A stretch of 64,000 nt of DNA from Betaproteobacteria bacterium UBA5216 (GTDB taxonomy: Bacteria > Pseudomonadota > Gammaproteobacteria > Burkholderiales > SG8-41). This document shows positions 1 through 8,487 of this stretch, in pieces. Where the stretch lies: assembly GCA_002412495.1 (NCBI GenBank), contig DHVE01000107.1, positions 1 through 64,000 of the forward strand. The letters are read 5' to 3'. The first letter of the stretch is position 1. The number at the start of each line of letters is the position of its first letter. The notes beneath the pieces were generated by a model, which saw nothing but the letters and a program-made list of their open reading frames with translations, did not search any database and was not told where the DNA came from. A program made the translations under genes and the position numbers.

Positions 1-209
1 GGCTGGTGGGGAGCAGGTCACCAAAAGCTGATGCACGGAACCACGTGGATCAATTTGCAGATTCAGCACACGAACAGTCTAAATACTATACTGAATTTAA
101 CGCGCGGACGTCGGGGTCACCCAATAACCGCTCGTTGTAAAGCGTACGAATAAAACTAAATAAAAGGGCCAGGCTCGATTAATTTTTTACTCTGGCGTAA
201 CAACCCGAC
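1..209. other. Left-edge stretch without a recognised gene
   Basis: This stretch is more AT-rich than its surroundings and lies downstream of the first minus-strand gene. I see no convincing coding frame, tRNA cloverleaf or strong terminator hairpin in it. It may be the spacer to a neighbouring operon outside the window. Confidence 0.4.
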
Positions 210-1061
210 CTACCTTTTCTTCGGCACCCACCGATACGCTTTCTCGCACGCACCGCCCATCAGCATGGCCCAGTCGCTTTTGCTCAGGCGATTCGTTTCA
301 AGGAACGGCTTGACGGCATTTTCGTAGTTGACCACCGGGAAGGCGCGCGTCCAGTCGGTGCCCCACAGGCAGCGTTCCATTCCCCATGCGTCGAATATTT
401 TCGCGAGCGGGGCCCAGATGTCGTTAAAGGGATACGGTTCTTTCGACAGCGTGCAGGCGCCGCTGACTTTGATCACGACATTCTTGCGTTTGGCGAGTTC
501 GACGACCTTCGGCAGATCTGCCCAAGGCTCGGCGGCGCGCAATGCGGGCGTGCGCGGCTGAAGTATGCCGAGATGGTCGAGGACGAAGCGCGTGTCGGGA
601 TGACGGTCGATCACTTTCGTGCCCAAGTCGATGTTGTCCCAGCACAGAAAATTGACCGGAAAGTCGTATTTGACCGCGGCGCGCGCAATACGATCGACTC
701 CCGGGTCGTCATGCGGGATCCGTGATTCCTTTTGCAGCCTGAGGCGGATGCCGACAGTGCCCGGTGTTCTTTTCCAGTCGGCGATGACTTCTTCGACGTT
801 CGGGTCTGCGTGATCGACAGGTTTGACGATGCCGAAGCGGCCGGGGTGCTTTTTCTGCACTTCGACCGCGTAACTCGAGTCATACTCGTACATGGCAAAC
901 GAAGAGACAAAGATCGCGCCGTCCACGCCGAGCTTGTCCATCGCCGCCACGTGCTCGTCGCCGGTCGCGCTCGGCGGTGAGCCCGGCATCGATTTGGACT
1001 TCCAGGGCCGTTGGGGGGTGTTTGCTGCGTAAGCGTGAATCTGGGAATCAATGATGGCCAT
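210..1061 (-). CDS. Amidohydrolase family (amidohydrolase_2) protein
   Basis: A 283-residue cytoplasmic TIM-barrel protein of the metal-dependent hydrolase superfamily, the group that includes 2-pyrone-4,6-dicarboxylate lactonase-like and decarboxylase-like enzymes. Visible landmarks are the N-terminal strand IIDSQIHAY (residues 3-11), DHLG (162-165) and GTDW (234-237), the usual C-terminal metal/catalytic Asp region. The first metal motif is D-S-Q-I-H instead of D-x-H-x-H, so one metal-binding His is replaced by Gln. This is seen in some metal-free or one-metal members. Length is normal for the family. It is followed on the same strand by a ketopantoate reductase-like gene, which suggests an organic-acid degradation locus. 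The substrate cannot be told from sequence. Confidence 0.8.
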   Translation of the reverse strand: MAIIDSQIHAYAANTPQRPWKSKSMPGSPPSATGDEHVAAMDKLGVDGAIFVSSFAMYEYDSSYAVEVQKKHPGRFGIVKPVDHADPNVEEVIADWKRTPGTVGIRLRLQKESRIPHDDPGVDRIARAAVKYDFPVNFLCWDNIDLGTKVIDRHPDTRFVLDHLGILQPRTPALRAAEPWADLPKVVELAKRKNVVIKVSGACTLSKEPYPFNDIWAPLAKIFDAWGMERCLWGTDWTRAFPVVNYENAVKPFLETNRLSKSDWAMLMGGACEKAYRWVPKKR

Positions 1062-1159
1062 CGGTCAGGCTCCTTATCTCAATTAACTCAATTAACGCAA
1101 TAAAGTAATTGAATGCGTCCCATTTGTCTCGCAAAGCGCGGCCCGCCGATGAACCGGCA

Positions 1160-2086
1160 TTAAGCCGCCGGTGGGCGGCCATGCAGGAAGGGTTTCAATG
1201 CCGTGCAGATAAAATCACACGCCGGTGTCGGGATACCGTACGTCTTGCCGAGTTCCCTGACGCGTCCGCCCAGCCACGGTAACTCCAGGCGATTGCCCGC
1301 CACCAGATCAACAGCCATCGAGGGCATCACCATCGGCGGTGACGTGCGCGCACGGGCAAGCCGTGTCTGTGCCTTCTCTTCGGGTATCGATATGCCTGCG
1401 GCCCGGCCGACCGCAACGACTTCGTTGAAAACAGCGCTGTATAGCGCCCAGGTGTCATCGTCCTTCTGCACCACGCCCATGGGGGAGCGCAGCAGCGCGC
1501 ACAGTGAGCTGTTCGACACCAGACCTATAAACTTGTCCCACAGCAAGGCAGGGCCATCAGTGCCGATCTCGACTGAAACACCCGCCTTGCCAAAGGTCTC
1601 CTTGACCTCGGTCAGCCTGGCGGATACGCGTCCGTGCTTCTCTGCCACGGTGATGCCGTAATTGGGATTTCGCTGCCGGATGACGCCGGGTTCCTCGATG
1701 GCGGCGTTCATCGAGGCGGATCCAAAGACGACATGCTCCCAGCCGAGCGTTTGGGCGAGCAGTTCCGGTGCGTCGATACCGTTTTGCAGGGGAATGACCA
1801 CGGTGTTTTCGCGCAGCAGTGGGCGCAGTGTAGGCGCCAGCGCCGCAACAGCCCACATCTTCACGGTTACGATCACGACATCGCAGGCGCCGATTGCGAC
1901 CGGATCGACTTCTGCCTGCAATTGCACACTGAAGCGCCCGTCCGGGCCAATCAACGTCAGCCCATTTTGCCTGATCGGCTTCAAATGCCGCTCGGTGACC
2001 AACAGGCTGACATCGACACCCGCGCGCCGCAATACTGCGGCCAGCAGGCCACCCACGCCACCAGCACCCACCACGCAAACTTTCAT
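1160..2086 (-). CDS. Ketopantoate reductase family (ApbA/PanE) protein
   Basis: A 308-residue NADPH-dependent 2-oxoacid reductase-like protein. The start has the Rossmann glycine pattern VGAGGVGG (residues 6-13). IPLQNG (98-103) carries the conserved Asn of this family, and LLWDKF (181-186) carries the family's catalytic Lys at 185. Length matches PanE (about 300). No other pantothenate gene is nearby, and Burkholderiales usually carry several PanE-like paralogues in catabolic loci. It may therefore reduce a different branched 2-oxoacid rather than ketopantoate, so no symbol is given. The next gene upstream on this strand (thiolase-like) lies beyond a hairpin and a terminator, so this gene probably has its own promoter. 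Confidence 0.82.
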   Translation of the reverse strand: MKVCVVGAGGVGGLLAAVLRRAGVDVSLLVTERHLKPIRQNGLTLIGPDGRFSVQLQAEVDPVAIGACDVVIVTVKMWAVAALAPTLRPLLRENTVVIPLQNGIDAPELLAQTLGWEHVVFGSASMNAAIEEPGVIRQRNPNYGITVAEKHGRVSARLTEVKETFGKAGVSVEIGTDGPALLWDKFIGLVSNSSLCALLRSPMGVVQKDDDTWALYSAVFNEVVAVGRAAGISIPEEKAQTRLARARTSPPMVMPSMAVDLVAGNRLELPWLGGRVRELGKTYGIPTPACDFICTALKPFLHGRPPAA

Positions 2087-2186
2087 GGATAACCTTTCAG
2101 CGAATCAAAGGGGTCGTGCTCGATATATCAGCGCCAAATAGTAAGTATCTGATTATATTAAGTTATTCTCTAATGGCCTGCCCGCT

Positions 2187-2208
2187 CCCGCCTGCGTTCG
2201 CAGGCGGG
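2187..2208. repeat. Palindromic hairpin, 10-bp stem
   Basis: A perfect inverted repeat with arms CCCGCCTGCG and CGCAGGCGGG separated by TT. It sits in the spacer between the thiolase terminator and the ketopantoate reductase gene. Its GC-rich form resembles the REP-like palindromes scattered in betaproteobacterial intergenic regions. No T-run follows on either strand, so a terminator role is less likely. Confidence 0.5.
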
Positions 2209-2263
2209 ATTCTTATGGCCCTTGCCGCGCCAACAGCGGGTTGGCAGGTTATTACTCGTGCGT

Positions 2264-2294
2264 AAAAAACAACGCCGATTACTGCTATCGGCGT
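2264..2294 (-). terminator. Rho-independent terminator after the thiolase-like gene
   Basis: Read on the minus strand, an 8-bp perfect stem (ACGCCGAT / ATCGGCGT) with a 7-nt loop is followed by TGTTTTTT. It begins about 25 nt after the stop codon of the thiolase-like gene, the expected place for an intrinsic terminator of the DUF35-thiolase operon. Confidence 0.75.
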
Positions 2295-2318
2295 CTCCGG
2301 CATTTGCCCTGCCTGCCG

Positions 2319-3482
2319 CTATTTTTCGTTCGACAACACCACGGTACCCGCAGCCGAAAGCATGCCGCCCATACCATTGACCAGCGACAGCTTCACGTTC
2401 GGCACTTGCCGTGCGCCGCATTCGCCGCGCAACTGGCGTGTGGCCTCGATCAGCGGGAACATGCCGTACATCCCCGTGTGCGTGTACGACAGGCCGCCAC
2501 CGTTGGTGTTGATCGGCAGTGATCCGCCCGGCGTCGACTTGCCGTTTTCGAAGAACGAGACGCCCTCGCCGGGCTTCGCGAAGCCCATCGATTCCAGCAT
2601 GATCGGCGGACCAGAGGTAAACGCGTCATACAGCATGATGTGATCGAAGTCGCCGTGGCTGACGCCGGCCATCTTGAAAGCGCGTTCGCTGGACATCTTT
2701 GTAGCCTTGCTCAATGGCAGGCCTTTCATCTGCGTCACCGACACGTGCTCGGTCGCCTCACCCATGCCACGCACATAGACGGGCTTCTTAACGCAGTCAC
2801 GCGCCCGATCGGCGCGTGTGAGTACTATTGCGCCCCCGGCATCCGTAACGAGGCAGATATTCAGCACCGTGAACGGGTAAGCGATCATCTTGGCTTTGAG
2901 CACCTGCTCGATCGTCAAAGGGTCGCGGTACATCGCTTTCGGGTTAAGGCCCGCCCAGGCGCGCGTGGACACCGCCACCTGCGCCCACTGTTCGAGCGTG
3001 GTGCCGTACTCGTGCATGTGCCGCGTGGTGATGAGGCCGAACCAGGTCGGCGGCGCACCGAAGCCGTAGGGAATTTCATAACTACCGGCAATGCTGGTGT
3101 CGCGCACCCGCGTCACACCCGCCTGCGAACGGCCGCTTTCGCCGTGGGTAATGACCGCCACGTCGCACAAGTGATGATGCAGTGCCGCCACCGCGTGCTC
3201 CACCATGATGATGAAGGAGCAGCCGCCGACGCTGGTGCCGTCAACGTAGCGCGGCGTGATACCTAGCGCTTCGGCGATCAGTGCCGGCGAATGCGCACCG
3301 GCAGTGAAAATGCCGTCCACGTCGCTGACCTTGAGGCCCGCATCGGCGACGGCGTTGGAGATCGATTCCAGGTGCAAGGCCATCTGGCTCTTGTGCGGCA
3401 GAATGCCCATTTCGTCGCTCTCGGCTGCGCCGACGATGCAGGCCGTATTCGAAAGCTCGCGCATAAAGTCGTGTTGGGCCAT
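2319..3482 (-). CDS. Thiolase-like (SCP-x / acetyl-CoA acetyltransferase family) protein
   Basis: A 387-residue thiolase-fold protein of the lipid-transfer/thiolase type. The likely nucleophile is Cys88 in DGTSVGGCSF, and the C-terminal loop NTNGGGLSYTHTGMYG gives the conserved Asn/His region. The canonical C-terminal thiolase Cys motif (C-x-G) is not evident: the end reads NGMGGMLSAAG. This group often works as a non-classical thiolase or retro-aldolase with an OB-fold partner. The DUF35 partner is directly upstream with a 2-nt gap, so the two are almost certainly co-translated. A terminator follows. The partner pattern resembles steroid and aromatic side-chain degradation systems, but no acyl-CoA dehydrogenase is nearby, so the substrate is unknown. 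Confidence 0.85.
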   Translation of the reverse strand: MAQHDFMRELSNTACIVGAAESDEMGILPHKSQMALHLESISNAVADAGLKVSDVDGIFTAGAHSPALIAEALGITPRYVDGTSVGGCSFIIMVEHAVAALHHHLCDVAVITHGESGRSQAGVTRVRDTSIAGSYEIPYGFGAPPTWFGLITTRHMHEYGTTLEQWAQVAVSTRAWAGLNPKAMYRDPLTIEQVLKAKMIAYPFTVLNICLVTDAGGAIVLTRADRARDCVKKPVYVRGMGEATEHVSVTQMKGLPLSKATKMSSERAFKMAGVSHGDFDHIMLYDAFTSGPPIMLESMGFAKPGEGVSFFENGKSTPGGSLPINTNGGGLSYTHTGMYGMFPLIEATRQLRGECGARQVPNVKLSLVNGMGGMLSAAGTVVLSNEK

Positions 3483-3484
3483 GA

Positions 3485-3910
3485 TTACTTCGCCTCGGCA
3501 GGTTGGAAGAACGGAAGGGTGAAGTTGTCATTCTGCTTCACGTAGACGGCATTCACAGGCATGTCACAGTGGATCAAGGCCGGATCGGGCTTGATGTTGA
3601 TGAGGTTCGACAACATGCGAGGGCCTTCTTCCAGCTCGATCATCGCGAGCACATACGGCAGCGGTGTCTTCACCGCGGGGTTGAATGAGCGATGGAGGAT
3701 TTCAAAGGCAAATAGCTTGCCCCGACCGCTCGCCTCGACCCACGTGAGCTTGCGGGAGTGGCAGTGCGGGCAGAGGATGCGCGGGTAGAAATGCGCTTTC
3801 CCGCAGTCATTGCATTTGGGCAGCATGAGCTTGTTCTGCTTCAGGCCTTCCCAATACGGCTTCGCCTCAGGCGCCAGCGGATGCGGCAACGGACGTTCGA
3901 GTTGTTCCAT
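3485..3910 (-). CDS. Zn-ribbon OB-fold (DUF35) partner protein
   Basis: A 141-residue protein of the DUF35 family, which binds to thiolase-like partners and helps handle acyl-CoA. A rubredoxin-like zinc ribbon is visible as C33-x2-C36 and C47-x2-C50, followed by an OB-fold-like beta-rich half ending in a hydrophobic strand. I chose the ATG at 3910 because AAGGGAG lies just upstream on the minus strand. An in-frame start 24 nt further out lacks such a site. The 2-nt spacing to the thiolase-like gene matches the obligate pairing known for this family. Confidence 0.85.
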   Translation of the reverse strand: MEQLERPLPHPLAPEAKPYWEGLKQNKLMLPKCNDCGKAHFYPRILCPHCHSRKLTWVEASGRGKLFAFEILHRSFNPAVKTPLPYVLAMIELEEGPRMLSNLINIKPDPALIHCDMPVNAVYVKQNDNFTLPFFQPAEAK

Positions 3911-4294
3911 AAATCTCCCTTGGTTGCGAATCAATCGTGCGAATCAATAATGCGACAGGCCCGATTTTAAACCGGGTATCAAGTAAAAGCGAAACCCGCC
4001 CGTTCAGCGACGGTTCACGTACTGAACGTACTTCTCCGCTGCCGCACTCCCCGCATCGCCGCACGCCGTAGCCGCGTAACGAAAAACAGATCGAAAGGCT
4101 GTCGCGGTCAGTGGCTCACACGCAGCGAAACGAAATCCGGCCATGCAACCGGCGCCTGTGACGGCGGCGGCTAAATGGCCGGTAAACAACGCAATGCTGA
4201 ACGGGGCTGTCTGGCAGGCGACAGGGCGCTAAAAGCCTGGCGCGTTAGCGTGTTTTGTCACGCGAGCTGCTATTCATGTTCAACGGGTACGAAT
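3911..4294. other. Intergenic region, no recognised gene
   Basis: About 380 bases upstream of the DUF35-thiolase operon. Short open frames exist on both strands but have no recognisable domain, ribosome site or coding-like composition. A promoter for the minus-strand operon is expected here, but no convincing -35/-10 pair could be picked by eye. Confidence 0.4.
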
Positions 4295-4717
4295 TCACTG
4301 CCGGATTGACGGTTCGACGTCATATTCATGCCCTATCCATTTCAACCCCTCGCGATAGGTCTTGAACACCCCCAGTTCCTTTTGGGCGCTCGGCACCATA
4401 TTTCTGTAAATCTGATACATGCGTCCCAAACCGTAGCCCAAACTGCTGCTGACAATTATTGCGAGCTTGGTTTTAACGCCCGGCCCATCCGCTTTCGCCG
4501 CTATTCGGCTAAGCTCGACAATGCCGCGACTGGTCAGCAACAGCTCGGTTGCAGGCGTGAAATCCACCAATTCGTGATAGGCCCGATATTTCGGCTGGCT
4601 TCGAATATCTTTGCAGTAATTTTGAAGCGCTTCGATCACCGCTGCGTCACTTGCGGCGCCGCTCCAGGTAGTGACGATAAGTCCAAGCACATCATCAATT
4701 TTGTGAGATGCGGGCAT
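4295..4717 (-). CDS. Small hypothetical protein, SpoIIAA/STAS-like pattern
   Basis: A 140-residue soluble protein without signal peptide. It has an alternating hydrophobic pattern (DDVLGLIVTTWSG near the start). The second half includes LGRMYQIYRNM and a KEL-V-F-K-T-Y-x-E-G-x-K-W-I stretch. This layout resembles single-domain SpoIIAA-like/STAS proteins, in which a late helix carries a -MYxxYR- motif and a final helix ends in -ALxWL. It is monocistronic, convergent to nothing and upstream of no obvious partner. Function is unknown, and the fold call is my inference from pattern only. Confidence 0.6.
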   Translation of the reverse strand: MPASHKIDDVLGLIVTTWSGAASDAAVIEALQNYCKDIRSQPKYRAYHELVDFTPATELLLTSRGIVELSRIAAKADGPGVKTKLAIIVSSSLGYGLGRMYQIYRNMVPSAQKELGVFKTYREGLKWIGHEYDVEPSIRQ

Positions 4718-4912
4718 GAAACACTTTCATTGATATTCAAAGAAAAAATTAGCGTAGGCACGATCCAGACCTTTAACGCAAACATTTTCAACAATAAATA
4801 TCAATATGCCTTTGCGGCAAATCAAGCAATATGCATTTCCGCTAATACGCCATCAGGCGTGATACCACGTCTTACCCGTATCCATGGCAGTAGCGGTGCC
4901 TCCGCTTCGTGC

Positions 4913-7342
4913 CTACACCACCTTATCGGGCACAGCCGCCCCACCCTCAAACGAGGCCGCCAGCGGCTGCGGACGCGGCGGATGACGAGGCTGCATCTGC
5001 CTCGGCTGGCCCTGCCCTTGCACGCCTTGCCCGTCACCGCCCGGCCGTTGTCCACGGCGGCGGCGATTGCGGTTTTTGCCGTTGCCGCGCTCGTTGTTGG
5101 CGTTGTTGCCGTTGTTTCCGGGATTACCCCGGTTGTTGCCATTGTTCCCACCGCGGCCATTGTTGGGGTTTCCGCCGCCTGCGTTGCCCGCGTGGGCCAC
5201 GTTACCGCGATTGTCACGGTTATCGCGATTGCCACGATTGCCTCGATTGTCGGCATTGCCACGCGCGCCGCCATTGCCGCGGCCCCGATTGGGACGTTCT
5301 CCGCGCGCGCCGCGTTCGATGCTGTTTCCATGATTGCCCGCATTGCCGGCGTTGCCGCGGTTTCCGGCATTTCCCCGGTTTCCGCGATTGGCGCGATTCC
5401 CGCGATTGCCTCGATTGGGGCGTGTCGAACTCATGAAGCCGGCTGATGAAGGGAACAACTGTCCGGCGTTGCTTTCGGGCTGACGATCATCGTCGTCATA
5501 AACCGAGGGCGTTTCCGGCAGCGCAACGTTAAAGTTGATTTCCTCGCCGGATTCAAGCAGCCGCTGATTTTTCGGCAGGGGCGGCATGCGATTGCCGCGA
5601 TTGTCGAATTCTTCATTGATTTCGCCGTTGGCGTTATACAACTGGGCGAGTTGGCGATTGCCCTTTACGGGCGGCATGCGATTGCCAAAATCATCGTCGA
5701 TGACGCGGCGTTGATTGCGCGGCGTGGTGTCGCGGTTGCCGCGATTGTCGCGGTCTTCGCGCAACTTGTCATGACGCTGCGCGCCTTGATTGTTACGCCG
5801 TGATTCGCCCTGCTCTCCACGCCCCTGACGGTCATTGCGATCATTGCGTTCATTGCGCGCACCGCGATCAGGGCGCGCGGATTCCGGCGCCACGGGCAGT
5901 GCTTCATTACCCGCCGGCGCGGGGCCGGCTACCACATCACGCGGCGCGCCGCCATCACGATTCCGGTTGCGGCCCCGATTGCGCCGCCGGCCCCGGCCTT
6001 CGCGCGGTGCGTTGCCGTCGCCGCCTTCACTACTGGTGCCGGTGTTGCCGCGGCCTTGCGGCACGCCCTGCTGCGCGTCCTGTGGCATCGGCCCTGGTTG
6101 GCCCGGCTGCATTTCGCGGGGCTCGCGGTGCTCCCTCGGCGCACGCGGCTCGCGCGGCTCACGTTGTTCATTCGCGTCGCGCCGGTCGTCCGCGGTTTCG
6201 GTGCCCGGCTCAAACCCTGGTATCACGGTTTGATCCAGCTTGCGGCGCAGCAGTTTTTCAATTTCCGCCAGCAATGGTTCTTCTTCGGGAGACACCAGCG
6301 AAATGGCTTCGCCCGTGCTGCCGGCGCGGCCCGTGCGGCCGATGCGATGCACGTAGTCTTCGGCTACGTGCGGCAGGTCGTAATTAACGACATGCGGCAG
6401 TTCTTCGATGTCGAGTCCGCGCGCGGCCAGATCGGTGGCAACCAGCACGCGCACCATGCCTGCCTTGAAATCGGCCAGCGCCTTGGTACGCGCGCCCTGA
6501 CTTTTGTTGCCGTGAATTGCCGTTGCTGAAATGCCCGAGCGTCCCAACTGATGTGCGAGCCGGTTTGCGCCGTGTTTGGTACGCGTAAACACCAGCACCT
6601 GTTTCCAGTCGCCGGTTTTCACCAGATGCGCCAGCAGCGCGCGTTTGCGCGACTGCCCGACGGGATGCACGCGCTGCGCCACCAATTCAGATTCGGCATT
6701 GCGCCGCGCCACTTCCACCATCACCGGTTTGGTCAGCAGGCCATCGGCCAGTTCGCGAATTTCATCGGAAAATGTCGCCGAAAACAGCAGGTTCTGCCGT
6801 TGCGCGGGCAGCAGCGCGAGGATGCGTTTTACGTCGTGAATAAACCCCATGTCGAGCATGCGGTCCGCTTCGTCGAGTACCAGAATTTCAACCTGCGACA
6901 AATCCAGCGTCTGCTCATTGGCATGATCGAGCAGCCGCCCCGGCGTCGCTACCACGATGTCCACGCCCGCCTTGAGCGCCTCGATTTGCGGGGCCATGCC
7001 CACGCCGCCGAATATCACCGCCGAACGCAGCGGCACGTATTTGCCGTAGGTGTGTACGCTTTCTTCGATTTGCGCCGCGAGTTCGCGCGTGGGCGTCACG
7101 ATCAGCGCGCGCACCGGACAGGTGCCCGGTTCCGGCGGATTTTCGAGCAGCCGCTGCAACAGCGGCAGCGTAAACCCGGCGGTTTTTCCAGTGCCGGTCT
7201 GCGCGCCCGCGAGCACATCGCAGCCTTCAAGAATGACGGGAATCGCCTGCACCTGCACAGGCGTGGGTTGGGTATATCCATGGTCGGCAACCGCCCGTAC
7301 CAAATCGGGCATCAAGCCTAGATCGGCAAACAACTGACTCAA
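4913..7342 (-). CDS. DEAD-box ATP-dependent RNA helicase with long disordered tail (RhlE-type)
   Basis: An 809-residue RNA helicase. The core (residues 1 to about 375) has, in order: a Q-motif region, motif I AQTGTGKT (47-54), PTREL, the DEAD box (157-160), SAT, and the C-terminal RecA motifs ending in HRIGRTGRAG. The order and short N-terminus match RhlE. The remaining roughly 430 residues are low-complexity, first Arg/Glu/Pro-rich and then dominated by RGN, NRG and GNN units with a final basic patch. Usual RhlE tails are far shorter. The tail would bind RNA and could drive condensate formation (inference). The gene is monocistronic with a long AT-rich upstream leader, as is common for cold-responsive helicases. 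Confidence 0.93.
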   Translation of the reverse strand: MSQLFADLGLMPDLVRAVADHGYTQPTPVQVQAIPVILEGCDVLAGAQTGTGKTAGFTLPLLQRLLENPPEPGTCPVRALIVTPTRELAAQIEESVHTYGKYVPLRSAVIFGGVGMAPQIEALKAGVDIVVATPGRLLDHANEQTLDLSQVEILVLDEADRMLDMGFIHDVKRILALLPAQRQNLLFSATFSDEIRELADGLLTKPVMVEVARRNAESELVAQRVHPVGQSRKRALLAHLVKTGDWKQVLVFTRTKHGANRLAHQLGRSGISATAIHGNKSQGARTKALADFKAGMVRVLVATDLAARGLDIEELPHVVNYDLPHVAEDYVHRIGRTGRAGSTGEAISLVSPEEEPLLAEIEKLLRRKLDQTVIPGFEPGTETADDRRDANEQREPREPRAPREHREPREMQPGQPGPMPQDAQQGVPQGRGNTGTSSEGGDGNAPREGRGRRRNRGRNRNRDGGAPRDVVAGPAPAGNEALPVAPESARPDRGARNERNDRNDRQGRGEQGESRRNNQGAQRHDKLREDRDNRGNRDTTPRNQRRVIDDDFGNRMPPVKGNRQLAQLYNANGEINEEFDNRGNRMPPLPKNQRLLESGEEINFNVALPETPSVYDDDDRQPESNAGQLFPSSAGFMSSTRPNRGNRGNRANRGNRGNAGNRGNAGNAGNHGNSIERGARGERPNRGRGNGGARGNADNRGNRGNRDNRDNRGNVAHAGNAGGGNPNNGRGGNNGNNRGNPGNNGNNANNERGNGKNRNRRRRGQRPGGDGQGVQGQGQPRQMQPRHPPRPQPLAASFEGGAAVPDKVV

Positions 7343-7532
7343 ACAATTTCTCCCTGCGATCTGCCTGCCGCGGCAAAAGCCACGAGAACCGGTTCAGGCA
7401 AACTCAACTTGGGGTTTTAAGGTTCGGGGCGCGCCGTTTGTTGGCTTGAAAACCAACTTGAAGGGCTGCGACTACCGCGAAAGGACTGAGCCGAAAACCG
7501 GATGAAGCGGCACTTAAACGTCCTTGCGACGC

Positions 7533-7538
7533 ATCATA
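7533..7538 (-). promoter_or_regulatory. Possible -10 box of the helicase gene, long leader
   Basis: TATGAT is seen on the minus strand about 190 nt before the helicase start. No good -35 element lies at 17 bp, so this is only a candidate. If it is used, the mRNA would carry a 5' leader of roughly 180 nt containing a small hairpin (GTTGG / CCAAC). Long structured leaders are typical of temperature-controlled DEAD-box helicase genes. Confidence 0.25.
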
Positions 7539-7620
7539 CACGAAATGCCTTGTGAATTCAGCAACTTGCGATGGAATATCCAGTGGGAAATTACTTAACA
7601 CTATGTTTTTAAATGAAAAA

Positions 7621-8007
7621 CTAAAATTGCGACACCGCGCGCACCAGTGCAATCCCCAGCAGCGTCATCGCCAGCGAGCCCAGCAAGTGTGCACTGATCA
7701 TGCCAAACGCCCAGCCGTACTCGCCGCGCTGGAGCAAATTGACCGCTTCAACGGAAAAGGTGGAAAACGTCGTCAGGCTGCCGAGAAATCCGGTAATGAC
7801 GAGCATGCGAATTTCCGGCGGCAGCACCGGATGCAGCGAAAAAATTTCGACCGACACGCCAATAATGAAACCGCCCGCGAGATTGCACACCAGCGTGCCC
7901 AGCGGCAAGTTCGGCAACACGGTATTGAGGCTGATACTCAAGCCCCAGCGCAGCCACGCGCCAAATACCGCCCCTATGCCCACCGCGAGAAATCCGGCTG
8001 CGTTCAT
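7621..8007 (-). CDS. crcB: Fluoride exporter CrcB/Fluc
   Basis: A 128-residue inner-membrane protein with four hydrophobic segments, the size of a Fluc fluoride channel subunit. These act as dual-topology dimers to expel fluoride. The conserved GFLGSLTTFSTFSVE stretch in the third segment carries the Phe and Thr/Ser residues lining the pore, and an early GAWLRW contains the conserved Arg. I chose the ATG at 8007. A longer frame reaching into moaE is Arg-rich and unlike the family. It begins 13 nt after moaE, so it is probably the last gene of the moa operon. No crcB-type fluoride riboswitch is visible in front of it, as expected for an internal operon gene. Confidence 0.9.
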   Translation of the reverse strand: MNAAGFLAVGIGAVFGAWLRWGLSISLNTVLPNLPLGTLVCNLAGGFIIGVSVEIFSLHPVLPPEIRMLVITGFLGSLTTFSTFSVEAVNLLQRGEYGWAFGMISAHLLGSLAMTLLGIALVRAVSQF

Positions 8008-8020
8008 TGCGCGCCCCGGC

Positions 8021-8485
8021 CTATGATTTGGTCTGCCATCGCTGCACCGCCGCGTCGTCGGCCGCGCGTGCATCCACCCAGCGCGCGCCCTTGCCCGTCT
8101 GCTCTTTTTTCCAGAACGGCGCTTGGGTCTTGAGGTAATCCATGATGAATTCACAAGCGGCAAACGCATCGCCGCGGTGCGCGCTGGTCACCACCACCAG
8201 CACGATCTGATCCAGCGGTTTCAGCGTGCCGATGCGGTGAATCACCAGCGCGTCCATCACCTGCCAGCGGCCTTGCGCGTCGGTGATGATGGCGGTAATG
8301 GATTTTTCCGTCATGCCGGGATAATGCTCGAGCGTCATCTCGGCGACGCTGTCGCCCTCGTTCAGGTCGCGCACCACGCCGATAAAACTCGCGATCGCGC
8401 CAATGCGCGGATTGTCCTTGCGCAGTGCCGCGGTCTCGCGGCTGATGTCAAAATCTTCGGCCTGCACGCGCACGCTTACGGTCAC
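8021..8485 (-). CDS. moaE: Molybdopterin synthase catalytic subunit MoaE
   Basis: The large subunit of molybdopterin synthase, which transfers sulfur from the MoaD thiocarboxylate to precursor Z. Family marks include GAIASFIGVVRD near residue 30, LEHYPGM, the catalytic-region HRIGTL, and the C-terminal SAHRGDAFAACEFIMD followed by K-x-x-x-P-x-W-K-K-E. I chose a GTG start two bases after the moaD stop, giving 154 residues (E. coli MoaE is 150). The longer upstream frame overlaps moaD entirely. Translation is probably coupled to moaD. Confidence 0.93.
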   Translation of the reverse strand: MTVSVRVQAEDFDISRETAALRKDNPRIGAIASFIGVVRDLNEGDSVAEMTLEHYPGMTEKSITAIITDAQGRWQVMDALVIHRIGTLKPLDQIVLVVVTSAHRGDAFAACEFIMDYLKTQAPFWKKEQTGKGARWVDARAADDAAVQRWQTKS

Positions 8486-8487
8486 GA

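Noticed and set aside
3867..4064. Small minus-strand frame upstream of the DUF35 gene
   Set aside because: No ribosome site, no known domain and it overlaps the DUF35 start; probably chance.
4328..5446. Plus-strand frame with a membrane-like Ala/Val/Ile-rich region
   Set aside because: It is antisense to the Asn/Gly-rich helicase tail. AAC/GGC codons read backwards as Val/Ala/Ile and mimic membrane segments.
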